From Intrasporangium flavum (GTDB taxonomy: Bacteria; Actinomycetota; Actinomycetes; Actinomycetales; Dermatophilaceae), in assembly GCF_001956915.1 (NCBI RefSeq), contig NZ_MLJO01000003.1:124001-188000 (forward strand): a stretch of DNA of 64,000 bases, in the 5' to 3' direction. Below the pieces are notes generated by a model. That model did not search any database and was not told where the DNA came from. It was given only the letters and a program-made list of their open reading frames with translations. Both the position numbers and the translations under genes were made by a program. Of the stretch, positions 17,585 to 25,722 are shown piece after piece. The first letter of the stretch is position 1. Each line of letters begins with the position of its first letter.

Positions 17585-19162
17585 ATGGAGGCAGGGGCGG
17601 GAGATGTACGCGACGCGGTCGCCGATCTGGCGTCTGTGAGCGTGCAACACCTGTCGGCCAACCGCTCCCCCGCCCCCTCGCGCCAGCGCTCCCTGTCCGT
17701 GCTCGAGCGGTCGATCCGGCGCGACATCGCCAGGCACGTGCTGGCTGGGGGCCTCCCCGACCTCGTCGCGGAGCTCGTCGAGGCCGCGAGCGACGACCTG
17801 ACCTCGTGGTCCCCCACAGACATCGAGGCGCAGGCCGACGCCGAGCTGCGCGTCGTCGAAGCGGTCGAGTACGGCAAGGCGGTACTCGACGCCGTCGGCC
17901 TCGAGGCACTGGCCAGGCTCCGGTCCTCGATCGAATCGGGCGAGCTCGCCCGCGTCGACGACCTCGGCGCCAAGCCGCCCGCCGGGTGGCTCGACGCCGA
18001 CCGGTTGACGGTGCTCGAGGTGACCACCGCCACCGGGCTCGGACCGCAGGAGGTGCACGACCGGCTCGCCCTGGCCACCGACCGCGCCGAGGGTTCGGCC
18101 GAGCTGCGCCGGCGGCTGCGCTCGGGCACGGTCAGCCTGCACCGGGCGCGCGTCCTGCACGACGACGTCCGGCACCTCGACGGTCTCACGGCCGTCGAGG
18201 TCATCGAGTCGGTGCTCCGCCACAAGGACGGCGCCCCACCCTCACCGACGCTCTTCCGGCAGCGCCTCACCCGCGCCTGCCTGGCCGCCGACCATGAGGC
18301 CGCGCTGAGGCGTCGACGGTCGCGGCGACGCCGTGGAGCGTTCGCCAGGATCGACGCCGACGGGCTCGGCGTCCTGACCGTCACGAACGACGCCGACAAG
18401 ATCGTCGCCGCCATGGAGCGGGCCGACGCCCTGGCGCGCGCGGCGCGGCTGGCGGGTGACACTCGCGCGCTCGACGTCCTGCGCGCGGACGCCGTCACCG
18501 ACCTGCTGGTCTTCGGAACCGTCCCTTCTGCCCGAACGACATCCGCTCCCTCCGCCGCTGGCGCCGGCACCCGTCCTGCGTCCGACGGGGACGCGTGGAC
18601 CGCCCTCCTCGGCCGGCGCCCAGCCGCGTCCGTCAGCGTTGTCGTCCCGCTCCCGGTGGCGCTCGGCACAGCCGATGTGCCGTGCGAGGTCCCCGGTTAC
18701 GGCTGGGTCGACGCCGAGCAGGCCCGACGCCTCCTGGTCGGCCCAGACTCCCGGTGGCGGATCATCGCCGTGGACGCAGCCACCGGCATCGCCACCGGAG
18801 TCAGCACCAACGCCTATCGGCCCACGGCCGCGATCCGCGCCGTCGTCGAGGCCGTCGACGGCACCTGCCGCGGACCCGGCTGCACCGTCCCCGCCGCACG
18901 CTGCGACCTCGACCACGACATCCCGTGGCCGCACGGACCCACCGACAGGACGAACCTCACGAGCAAGCACCGGGAGCACCACAACGCCCGCACCCACGGC
19001 CACTGGGACGCACGGCGCGACGAGGACGCTCGGGTGCACTGGCGCACGGCTGCCGGTCGGCGCTACGTGACCGGACCCAAGGACTGGCTCGAGGACCTCC
19101 GACCCACGCAGGCGAGACCACCGCAACGGCGGCCGGAGCTCGACGCACCTCCCCCGTTCTGA
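17585..19162 (+). CDS. DUF222 (13E12-type) HNH endonuclease domain protein
   Basis: A 525-residue protein of the actinobacterial 13E12 repeat family. Most of it is the helical DUF222 domain; near residues 430-475 lies an HNH nuclease motif with CRGPGC, DLDHDIPWPHGPT, the Asn of TDRTNL and HREHHNARTH. The reading frame extends back to an ATG at 17558, but that start lies inside a promoter with a perfect SOS box. I place the start at ATG 17585, where the predicted transcript would begin (leaderless). 13E12 family genes in Mycobacterium tuberculosis are known LexA targets, so DNA-damage induction is likely. The biological role of the family is not established. Confidence 0.88.
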   Translation: MEAGAGDVRDAVADLASVSVQHLSANRSPAPSRQRSLSVLERSIRRDIARHVLAGGLPDLVAELVEAASDDLTSWSPTDIEAQADAELRVVEAVEYGKAVLDAVGLEALARLRSSIESGELARVDDLGAKPPAGWLDADRLTVLEVTTATGLGPQEVHDRLALATDRAEGSAELRRRLRSGTVSLHRARVLHDDVRHLDGLTAVEVIESVLRHKDGAPPSPTLFRQRLTRACLAADHEAALRRRRSRRRRGAFARIDADGLGVLTVTNDADKIVAAMERADALARAARLAGDTRALDVLRADAVTDLLVFGTVPSARTTSAPSAAGAGTRPASDGDAWTALLGRRPAASVSVVVPLPVALGTADVPCEVPGYGWVDAEQARRLLVGPDSRWRIIAVDAATGIATGVSTNAYRPTAAIRAVVEAVDGTCRGPGCTVPAARCDLDHDIPWPHGPTDRTNLTSKHREHHNARTHGHWDARRDEDARVHWRTAAGRRYVTGPKDWLEDLRPTQARPPQRRPELDAPPPF

Positions 19163-19174
19163 GCGTTGGGCTGC

Positions 19175-19612
19175 TCAGGAGGCGTCACGCAGCGGGTCAG
19201 GCATCCTCAGCACGCCCTCCGCGGTCGCGACGTGGAAACCGAGCAGCGTCAGGCCGGCCGACCGGCACGTCCGGATCGCCGCCTCGTGCCACGCACGGTC
19301 GGCGTCGGTGGCCCGAGTCCCGTGGGCGCGACCGCGCCCGATGAGCACCGAGCCGCCGGACTCGTGCAGCAGCGGGGCCACGGCGTGCAGGAGGTTCACC
19401 AGCCCGCCGGGGTCCGCATCCTCGGGCACCTCTCCGACGAGGACGGGCTGGACGCCGCGGTGCTCGCTGTCGCAGACCATGAGGGCCAGGCAGCCGCCGG
19501 CGCGGTCGGCCTCGCCGATGATGAGGTCGATGACGTCACCGGCGACGACGGGGTCGGTGAGCGGGATCTCGTTGGCCCGCTCAGGAAGGTCTTCGAAGGT
19601 CATGCCCGCCAT
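19175..19612 (-). CDS. Conserved-looking hypothetical protein
   Basis: A 145-residue soluble protein I do not recognise. It has an alpha/beta pattern: a helix (AGDVIDLIIGEAD), strand CLALMVCDS, strand VQPVLVGEVP, helix LVNLLHAVAPLLHE, strand SVLIGRGR, helix DRAWHEAAIRTCRSAG and strand LTLLGFHVAT. That order resembles JAB/RadC-like or arginine-repressor-like small alpha/beta folds, but no catalytic motif is convincing. ATG 19612, with ATG 19603 as an alternative. It converges on the HNH gene (12 bp apart) and is downstream of the NERD helicase gene on the same strand. Confidence 0.6.
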   Translation of the reverse strand: MAGMTFEDLPERANEIPLTDPVVAGDVIDLIIGEADRAGGCLALMVCDSEHRGVQPVLVGEVPEDADPGGLVNLLHAVAPLLHESGGSVLIGRGRAHGTRATDADRAWHEAAIRTCRSAGLTLLGFHVATAEGVLRMPDPLRDAS

Positions 19613-19702
19613 CGTCGGCTGATGCGCGCCCCCTCCGCCCGAGTTGTCCCCAGGCAGGGGCTCCTCACCTCGGCCGCGTCAGGGGAAGGCTCAGCGGAGG
19701 CG

Positions 19703-21364
19703 TCAGATGCCGAGGCGGGCGGCCACCTGGTCGCCTCCGATCTCGCGAATGAACTCCGGGTCCCCCACCACGACGAGCTGGTCGGTGGCCCGCGACATCC
19801 CGACGTAGAGCATCTCCCGGGCACGCTCGGTGTTCTTGGCGTTGACGCACAGCACGACCGCGCGGCGCTCCAGCCCCTTGCACCCGAGCACGTGCCCGTA
19901 GAAGACGTCGTCGTTGTCCCAGAAGGACTTCCAGTACCCGACGTGACCCCGCGCCTCCTGGCGCTCCACCTGGGCGGGGTGGCGCGACCCCATCGTCAGC
20001 AGGGCAACGTGCTGCGGCTCCCAGCCCGTCTCGAGGAGGACGTCGACCTGGTCGTCCGCGGTCCCCAGGGCCTCCTCGCGGGGGCAGGGCACGAACGCCA
20101 CGTCCGCGCCCTCCCCACCACGCAGCTGCATCCGCATCGGCGCGAGCGGGCCGAAGGCGCGGGCGATCTGCTGGGTGTTGCGCAGGTTGTGGTCGAGGAC
20201 GAGAGGCACGAGCGGCACCGGCGGCTGCCCGAAGCGCGCGAAGATGCGCTGGTTCTCGTCGGAGTAGACGTAGAGGCCGCCCTCGTCCTCGTCGCGCAGC
20301 GCCTTCATGAGCGGGAACCACCAGTGGTCGGCGAAGTCCTGCGCCTCGTCGACGATGACGGCGTCGAACTTCTTCCCCTCCGGCAACGAGGCCGCGATCT
20401 GCGTCATCCGGCTCGCGAGGTCACGCTCCCAGAACTCGGCGTCGTTGCGGTCGTGGGCTGCGGTGTCGATCCCCCACTCGTTGGCGAGGTCCTCGAAGGA
20501 GCCGACGAAGGCCGGCCGGTGCCGCCGCGGAACGCCCTCGAGCTGCCGACGGAAGTACTGGGACAGGCCGATGGAGTAGCAGACGAGGGCCACGCGTTGC
20601 GGACGCCGGTCGCCCTGGCCACGAGTCAGGTCCTTGGCCTGGGTCAGCGCGAGGATGGTCTTGCCGCTGCCGGCGCCCCCGCGGATCTCCAGGCGGTTGA
20701 TGAGGCGGGTGGCCTTCAGCAGCGTGGCCTGCTCCTGCGTGAGCCGGTCCGCGACAGCCTCGCGGTCGTCGGCCTCGGCCGTGACCGCGTGGGTGGGGAA
20801 GTCGCGGCCGGACACGATGTCGACGATGAGCTCGATGTCGTCGTCGGCGGGGCGCCGGCAGGTCGTCTCCTGGCGCTCGATGACGTCGAGCAGGCGGTCG
20901 GCGAGGTCGTCGAGGTCCGCCTTGCCGCAGATGGTCCAGCGCGGGCAGTCGGGAGTCGAGAAGTCGGGGGCGACCTCGGTGAACGGCAGGACGACCGCGT
21001 GTCCCCAGCGGATGCGCCGGCGGGACGAGTCGCGCCAGCGGGCGTCCCGCTCGACGTACTCCCGCAGGGCGTACTTGCCCTCGCGGGCCTGGCGGACCGG
21101 GTGGATGACGTTGTCGGGGCGGCGGCCCTGCCGCCAGCGGCCGTCCTCGTCGACCCACACCGAGCCGCCCTTGACCTCCACGACGACGACACCCTCGCCG
21201 GGCATGAGGACCACGAGGTCGAGCTCGTGGTCCTTCTCCTCCGTCGTCAGTCGCTGGTTGGCCAGCACGACCCAGTCGGGCCGCTTCTGCCGCTGCAGCA
21301 GGTCCCACACCAGCCGCTCGGACTCGTGCGCGAACCGCGGCGTCTCCCCCACCCCCGTGACCAT
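19703..21364 (-). CDS. NERD domain and UvrD-like superfamily 1 helicase
   Basis: A 553-residue protein. The N-terminus is a NERD nuclease-related domain (ESERLVWDLLQ, HELDLVVLMPGEGVVVVEVKGG with the acidic E-V-K core, WRQ). A P-loop follows (RGGAGSGKTILAL) with motif II DEAQD (VIVDEAQDFAD), an SF1 segment LRNTQQIARAF, and a C-terminal motif VGMSRATDQLVVVGD, as in UvrD/AAA-13 helicases. It probably acts on DNA or RNA ends, but the role is undefined. ATG 21364 is chosen because an upstream GTG at 21403 lies within the terminator hairpin of the preceding aldo/keto reductase gene. Confidence 0.85.
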   Translation of the reverse strand: MVTGVGETPRFAHESERLVWDLLQRQKRPDWVVLANQRLTTEEKDHELDLVVLMPGEGVVVVEVKGGSVWVDEDGRWRQGRRPDNVIHPVRQAREGKYALREYVERDARWRDSSRRRIRWGHAVVLPFTEVAPDFSTPDCPRWTICGKADLDDLADRLLDVIERQETTCRRPADDDIELIVDIVSGRDFPTHAVTAEADDREAVADRLTQEQATLLKATRLINRLEIRGGAGSGKTILALTQAKDLTRGQGDRRPQRVALVCYSIGLSQYFRRQLEGVPRRHRPAFVGSFEDLANEWGIDTAAHDRNDAEFWERDLASRMTQIAASLPEGKKFDAVIVDEAQDFADHWWFPLMKALRDEDEGGLYVYSDENQRIFARFGQPPVPLVPLVLDHNLRNTQQIARAFGPLAPMRMQLRGGEGADVAFVPCPREEALGTADDQVDVLLETGWEPQHVALLTMGSRHPAQVERQEARGHVGYWKSFWDNDDVFYGHVLGCKGLERRAVVLCVNAKNTERAREMLYVGMSRATDQLVVVGDPEFIREIGGDQVAARLGI

Positions 21365-21392
21365 GAGCAGAAGGTAGCGGCGGGCACCGACG

Positions 21393-21423
21393 AACACGCC
21401 CACCCCGGCAGGGTGGGCGTGTT
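21393..21423 (-). terminator. Hairpin terminator after aldo/keto reductase gene
   Basis: Perfect 13-bp stem (21393-21405 with 21411-21423) and a 5-base loop, located 14 bp beyond the stop of the aldo/keto reductase gene. It separates that gene from the NERD helicase gene on the same strand. Confidence 0.75.
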
Positions 21424-21436
21424 GTCGGCGGACGCG

Positions 21437-22447
21437 TCAGGCGACGCGGGTCTTCGGCGCGTTCTCGGCCGTGCGGGCCGGGTCGCGCTCGACGATGTCC
21501 CCGAGGGCGTCGTCGATGCGCGCCATGAGCTCGGGCTCGAGGGTCACGCCGGCGGCCTTGACGTTCTCGGCCACCTGCTCGGGGCGCGAGGCACCGACGA
21601 GGGCGGCCGCGACGTTCTGGTTCTGCAGCACCCACGCGACGGCCAGCTGGGCCATCGTCAGCCCCGCCTCGTCGGCGACCGGCTGCAGCTTCTGCACGCG
21701 CGTCAGGACGTCGTCGTTCATGAACCGCTTGATCATGTCGGCGCCGCCCTTCTCGTCGGCCGCGCGCGAGCCGGCCGGAGGCTGCTGGCCCGGCTGGTAC
21801 TTGCCGGTGAGCACGCCCTGCGCGATGGGGCTCCACACGATCTGGCTGACGCCGAGCTCCTCGCACGTCGGCACGACCTCGCCCTCGATGACGCGCCACA
21901 GCATCGAGTACTGCGGCTGGCTCGAGATCAGCTGCACGCCAAGGTCTTTCGCCAGGGCGTGGCCGGCGCGGATCTGGTCGGCGGTCCACTCGCTGACGCC
22001 GATGTAGAGCGCCTTGCCCTGGCGGACGACGTCGGCGAACGCCTGCATCGTCTCCTCGAGCGGCGTCTCGGTGTCGTAGCGGTGGGCCTGGTAGAGGTCG
22101 ACGTAGTCGGTCTGCAGGCGCTGCAGCGAGCCGTTGATCGACTCCATGATGTGCTTGCGCGACAGTCCCGTGTCGTTCTTGCCGCCCGGACCGGTGGGCC
22201 AGTAGACCTTCGTGAAGATCTCGAGGCTCTCGCGCCGCTCGCCCTTGAGGGCCTCGCCGAGCACGCTCTCGGCCTTGGTGTTCGCGTAGACGTCCGCCGT
22301 GTCGAAGGTGCTGATGCCGGCATCGAGCGCGGCCCGGACGCACTGCGTCGCGACGTCGTTCTCGACCTGTGAGCCGTGCGTCAGCCAGTTGCCGTAGGTG
22401 ATCTCGGAGATCTTGAGTCCGCTGTTGCCGAGGTAACGGAAGTTCAT
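21437..22447 (-). CDS. Aldo/keto reductase (Kv-beta/YghZ-like group)
   Basis: A 336-residue NADPH-dependent oxidoreductase with a TIM-barrel fold. The catalytic tetrad is visible: Asp in FDTADVY, Tyr in the same motif, Lys in IFTKVYW, His in YQAHRYD. The nucleotide-binding end shows VGASRPEQVAENV. The opening MNFRYLGNSGLKISEITYGNW is typical of the Kv-beta-like aldo/keto reductases. ATG 22447 is the only sensible start. It diverges from the DUF2231 gene with 54 bp between starts. Confidence 0.93.
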   Translation of the reverse strand: MNFRYLGNSGLKISEITYGNWLTHGSQVENDVATQCVRAALDAGISTFDTADVYANTKAESVLGEALKGERRESLEIFTKVYWPTGPGGKNDTGLSRKHIMESINGSLQRLQTDYVDLYQAHRYDTETPLEETMQAFADVVRQGKALYIGVSEWTADQIRAGHALAKDLGVQLISSQPQYSMLWRVIEGEVVPTCEELGVSQIVWSPIAQGVLTGKYQPGQQPPAGSRAADEKGGADMIKRFMNDDVLTRVQKLQPVADEAGLTMAQLAVAWVLQNQNVAAALVGASRPEQVAENVKAAGVTLEPELMARIDDALGDIVERDPARTAENAPKTRVA

Positions 22448-22501
22448 GCTGCCCACCGTATGCCCGCGCGTCGACGCGTCCACGGTGGGTAGGGGCCCTC
22501 C

Positions 22502-23389
22502 ATGGCACGACACTCCAAGACGCGGCTCCCCCTGCCGGCCCGTGTGGCCGTCGCCCTCGAGGACGACGAGCGGCTTGACCGCGCCACCACGGCCGCCGCT
22601 CAACTGACGGCACCACTGGGGCGCGGCGCAGCGGCGTCCGTCCTGAGTGGTCGCTGGCTCGGGCACGCGCTCCACCCCGTGCTCACCGACGTCCCGATCG
22701 GGCTCTTCACCGCTGCCGGCGTGCTCGACGCGCTCGGCGGCGTCGAGTCCCGACCCGCCGCCCGGCGGCTCGTCGGCCTGGGCCTGGTCGCGGCCGCTCC
22801 CACGGCCGCCTCCGGCTGGACCGAGTGGCATGCCGCCGGCCAGCGCGACCGACGCGTCGGCGTCGTGCACGCCGCGCTCAACGCGGCCTCGCTGGCGGCC
22901 TACGCGGGCTCGTGGCTCACGCGTCGACGCGGTCAGCACCTCCCGGGCGTCACGCTCGGCGTCGTCGGGGCCGGCCTCGCCGGCGCGGCCGCCTACCTCG
23001 GTGGTCACCTCGCGACCGCGCGCGGCGTCGCCACCCGCCATCCCGCCCTGACCGAGAGGAACGAGCCCATGACCGCACCCGCAGCATCGCCCGGAACGGA
23101 GCCACGACGGGCCGCGACGTGCTCGCGGCCATCACGGCCCAGCACGCCGAGATCACGCGCCTCGTCGCGTCGGTGCACGCCGCCGACGGGGCCGGCCGGC
23201 CGGACGCGCTCCACCAGCTGCTCGCCTACCTGGCTGGGCACGAGGCCGTCGAAGAGGTCCTGCTCCACCCCTCGGCACAGAGCACGGCGGAACCGGAGGT
23301 CGGCGCCGAACGCGTCGCGGAGGAGGAGGGCATCGGCCAGCAGGTCCAGCGACTCGAGGACGCCGGCATCGACTCCCCGGTGTTCCTGA
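22502..23389 (+). CDS. DUF2231 membrane protein; 3' part of the frame overruns into the hemerythrin gene
   Basis: The first about 185 codons encode a DUF2231 integral membrane protein: the family motif LGHALHPVLTDVPIGLFTAAGVLDALGG, then helices around LVGLGLVAAAPTAASG, VHAALNAASLAAYAGSW and TLGVVGAGLAGAAAYLGGHL. The authentic product should end near TRHPALTERNEP (about 23068). The frame has no stop there and continues for about 105 codons of Arg/Ser/Pro-rich sequence that is simply the hemerythrin gene read in the wrong frame. This goes with the frameshift suspected at the start of the next gene. ATG 22502 follows GGTAGGGGCC. Confidence 0.75.
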   Translation: MARHSKTRLPLPARVAVALEDDERLDRATTAAAQLTAPLGRGAAASVLSGRWLGHALHPVLTDVPIGLFTAAGVLDALGGVESRPAARRLVGLGLVAAAPTAASGWTEWHAAGQRDRRVGVVHAALNAASLAAYAGSWLTRRRGQHLPGVTLGVVGAGLAGAAAYLGGHLATARGVATRHPALTERNEPMTAPAASPGTEPRRAATCSRPSRPSTPRSRASSRRCTPPTGPAGRTRSTSCSPTWLGTRPSKRSCSTPRHRARRNRRSAPNASRRRRASASRSSDSRTPASTPRCS

Positions 23390-23610
23390 CCCAGTTCGGC
23401 CTCATGGAGGAGGCCATCTCCCAGCACGCCAAGGCCGAGGAGGAACGCGAGCTCCCCCTCCTGCTCGAGGACATCGACTCCGCGAGGGCCGCGCTCGTGC
23501 TGCATGCCCTGCACGAGCAGGCGAGCGCGTCGGCACGCCGGACCGGCTCGTTCGCCGAGATGCTCGAGACCGCCACCCACGACGTACGCGGCCTGGCGGC
23601 GCGGCACTGA
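23119..23610 (+). CDS. Hemerythrin HHE domain protein, start probably disrupted by a frameshift
   Basis: At least 163 residues of a hemerythrin-like four-helix bundle, with the metal-ligand type positions in AITAQHAEITRL, LAYLAGHEAVEEVLLHP, EEAISQHAKAEEERELPLL and LHALHEQAS. Such proteins bind a di-iron centre and handle oxygen, nitric oxide or redox signals. The best ribosome binding site (GAGAGGAA) precedes ATG 23069, but that ATG is in the DUF2231 frame. A loss of one base between 23072 and 23118 would explain it, since frame +1 reads sensibly upstream (RSIARNGATTGRDV). Without that, GTG 23119 is the first usable start. Sequencing error and true mutation cannot be separated here. Confidence 0.7.
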   Translation: MLAAITAQHAEITRLVASVHAADGAGRPDALHQLLAYLAGHEAVEEVLLHPSAQSTAEPEVGAERVAEEEGIGQQVQRLEDAGIDSPVFLTQFGLMEEAISQHAKAEEERELPLLLEDIDSARAALVLHALHEQASASARRTGSFAEMLETATHDVRGLAARH

Positions 23611-23721
23611 CCTTTCGCCCCGGACGATCCGGAATCTTCATGTTGGCTCGAACGTTGCTCAGGTGACGATTCCGGGCATGACAGTGCAGGAACCGGACCC
23701 AGTCCCGAGGAGAGGTGGAAC

Positions 23722-24129
23722 GTGAGGCGCAGGAAGTACGAGGAGTTCGAGGCCGACAACGGCACGATGCTGCACTACGCGCGCCACGAGAACGGTGGCG
23801 GCTACGTGGAGCGCCACGCGAGCGTCGACCCCGCGGCCTACGTCGGCGACACCACGTACGTCGACCGTGGCGCGACGATCGGCCCCGGCGCCCACATCCA
23901 CAGCGGCGCCTGGATCGACGCCGGCGCGACCGTGCACGCCGACGCCGTCATCGGCTCGGGCGTCCACGTCGGTCGTGGCGCGGTCATCGGCCGCGGCGCC
24001 CGCATCGGTGCCCGGTCGAAGGTCGGTGCGAGCGCGCACGTCTGGGACGGCGTCCGCGTCGACGTGGACGAGACCATCCCCGCGGGCGCTGTCGTGCGCC
24101 GCTCGAGCACCGGACGCCACGCAGCCTGA
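23722..24129 (+). CDS. Left-handed beta-helix (hexapeptide repeat) protein
   Basis: A 135-residue protein built almost entirely of hexapeptide repeats of the (V/I)-G-x-G type from about residue 35 to 115 (for example AYVGDTTYVDRGATIGPGA and VIGRGARIGARSKVGA). This forms a left-handed parallel beta-helix as in acyltransferases and gamma carbonic anhydrases. No N-terminal catalytic domain and no clear catalytic His pair are present, so the activity is unknown; a structural or acyltransferase-like role is possible. GTG 23722 follows GAGGAGAGGTGG. Confidence 0.75.
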   Translation: MRRRKYEEFEADNGTMLHYARHENGGGYVERHASVDPAAYVGDTTYVDRGATIGPGAHIHSGAWIDAGATVHADAVIGSGVHVGRGAVIGRGARIGARSKVGASAHVWDGVRVDVDETIPAGAVVRRSSTGRHAA

Positions 24130-24162
24130 CGCCACGCAGCCTGAAACGACGCGTCGGGCGCC

Positions 24163-25548
24163 CTAGGCGGACTCCGCCACGCGTCTGACGGCTGCGGCGA
24201 CCGCCGGGGCGACCGTGGCGTCGAAGACGCTCGGGATGATGAAGCTGGCGTTGAGCTCGCCCGGCTCGACCGTGTCCGCGATCGCGCGGGCCGCGGCCAC
24301 CATCATGGCGTCGCTGATGTCGGACACCCCGGCGTCGAGGAGTCCCCGGAAGAACCCGGGGAAGACGAGGACGTTGTTGATCTGGTTGGGGTGGTCGGAC
24401 CGGCCGGTCGCGACGACGGCGGCGTGCTCGCTCGCGGCGATGGGGTCGACCTCCGGCACCGGGTTGGCCAGGGCGAAGACGATCGCGTCGCCGGCCATCG
24501 TCGCGACGTCCTCCCCGGTCAGCAGGTCGGGCGCCGAGACCCCGATGAAGACGTCCGCCCCGACGAGGACCTCCGTGAGGCTGCCGCTGACCCGACGCGG
24601 GTTGGTGTGGTCGGCGATCCACTGGCGGAACGGCTCCATGCCCTCGCCACCGTTGTGCACCGCACCGGTCCGGCCGCACGCGACGATGTCGCGTGCGCCC
24701 TGGGTGAGCAGCAGCCGGATGATCGCGTGCCCGGCAGCCCCCACGCCCGACACGACGATGCGGACGTCCTCGATCGGTTTGCCGACGACGCGGAGCGCGT
24801 TCGTCAGGGCGGCGAGCACGACGATGGCGGTGCCGTGCTGGTCGTCGTGGAAGACCGGGACGTCGAGCAGGTCGCGCAGGCGGGCCTCGATCTCGAAGCA
24901 CCGCGGGGCAGAGATGTCCTCGAGGTTGATGCCCCCGTACACCGGGGCGATGGCGCGGACGATCTCGACGATGGCGTCGGAGTCCTGGGTGTCGAGGCAC
25001 ACGGGCCACGCGTCGACGCCGCCGAACTGCTTGAAGAGCGCCGCCTTGCCCTCCATGACCGGCAGCGCCGCGAGCGGGCCGATGTTGCCGAGGCCGAGGA
25101 CCGCCGACCCGTCGGTGACGACGGCGACGGTGTTGCGCTTGATCGTCAGGCGGCGGGCGTCCTCCGGGTGCTCGACGATGGCGCGGCAGATGCGGGCCAC
25201 GCCCGGGGTGTAGGCCCGGGACAGGTCGTCGCGGTGCTTGAGCGGCACCTTGGGGTTGACCTCGATCTTGCCGCCGAGGTGGAGCAGGAACGTCTGGTCG
25301 CTGACCTTGTGGACGACCGCGCCGGGGATGGCCGCGATGGCGTCGGTGATGAGGTGGCCGTGGGCCTCGTCCCTCGTGTCGCAGGTGACGTCGACGACGA
25401 GACGGTCGGTCCGGCTCTCGGCGACGTCGAGCGCCGTGAGAGCGCCGCCCGTCGAGGAGACAGCTGTGGTGAGGGCCGCGGTCGCGTTCGCCGAGGCGGG
25501 GACCTCGACCCGGACGGTGATCGAGTACCCAGGGCTCGGGATGGCCAT
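24163..25548 (-). CDS. NAD(P)-dependent malic enzyme with N-terminal ACT domain
   Basis: A 461-residue cytoplasmic enzyme that oxidatively decarboxylates malate to pyruvate. Residues 1-80 are an ACT-like sensory domain (SITVRVEVPASANATAALTT, GGALTALDV). The malic N domain has YTPGVARICRAI and VTDGSAVLGLGNIGP, the metal site lies in PVFHDDQHGTAIV, and the NAD-binding domain has RIVVSGVGAAGHAI. The ACT domain suggests allosteric control, perhaps by amino acids. ATG 25548 follows AGAGGA; the reading frame is open further upstream but without a ribosome binding site. It stands alone. Confidence 0.93.
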   Translation of the reverse strand: MAIPSPGYSITVRVEVPASANATAALTTAVSSTGGALTALDVAESRTDRLVVDVTCDTRDEAHGHLITDAIAAIPGAVVHKVSDQTFLLHLGGKIEVNPKVPLKHRDDLSRAYTPGVARICRAIVEHPEDARRLTIKRNTVAVVTDGSAVLGLGNIGPLAALPVMEGKAALFKQFGGVDAWPVCLDTQDSDAIVEIVRAIAPVYGGINLEDISAPRCFEIEARLRDLLDVPVFHDDQHGTAIVVLAALTNALRVVGKPIEDVRIVVSGVGAAGHAIIRLLLTQGARDIVACGRTGAVHNGGEGMEPFRQWIADHTNPRRVSGSLTEVLVGADVFIGVSAPDLLTGEDVATMAGDAIVFALANPVPEVDPIAASEHAAVVATGRSDHPNQINNVLVFPGFFRGLLDAGVSDISDAMMVAAARAIADTVEPGELNASFIIPSVFDATVAPAVAAAVRRVAESA

Positions 25549-25722
25549 GACAGTCCTCTCGCAGGGCGACGGTGGCGACAGTGGCGACGAGCCCATCCTC
25601 CACCCGTGCACGTCCCGCGTCGGGGACCGAAGGTCACTCCGGGTGGGCGAGGCGCGTGGGCGGCTCTCGCACGTAGGTTCGGCCGCGTAAGTGCCTCAGG
25701 AGTCGTAGCGGGAAGGCCGAAC

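Noticed and set aside
19166..22372. 1068-codon plus-strand open frame
   Set aside because: It is antisense to the hypothetical, NERD helicase and aldo/keto reductase genes, all of which have clear motifs.
23651..23665. TCGAACGTTGCTC before the beta-helix gene as an SOS box
   Set aside because: Only the left half matches; the right half GTTCGA is absent at the required spacing.
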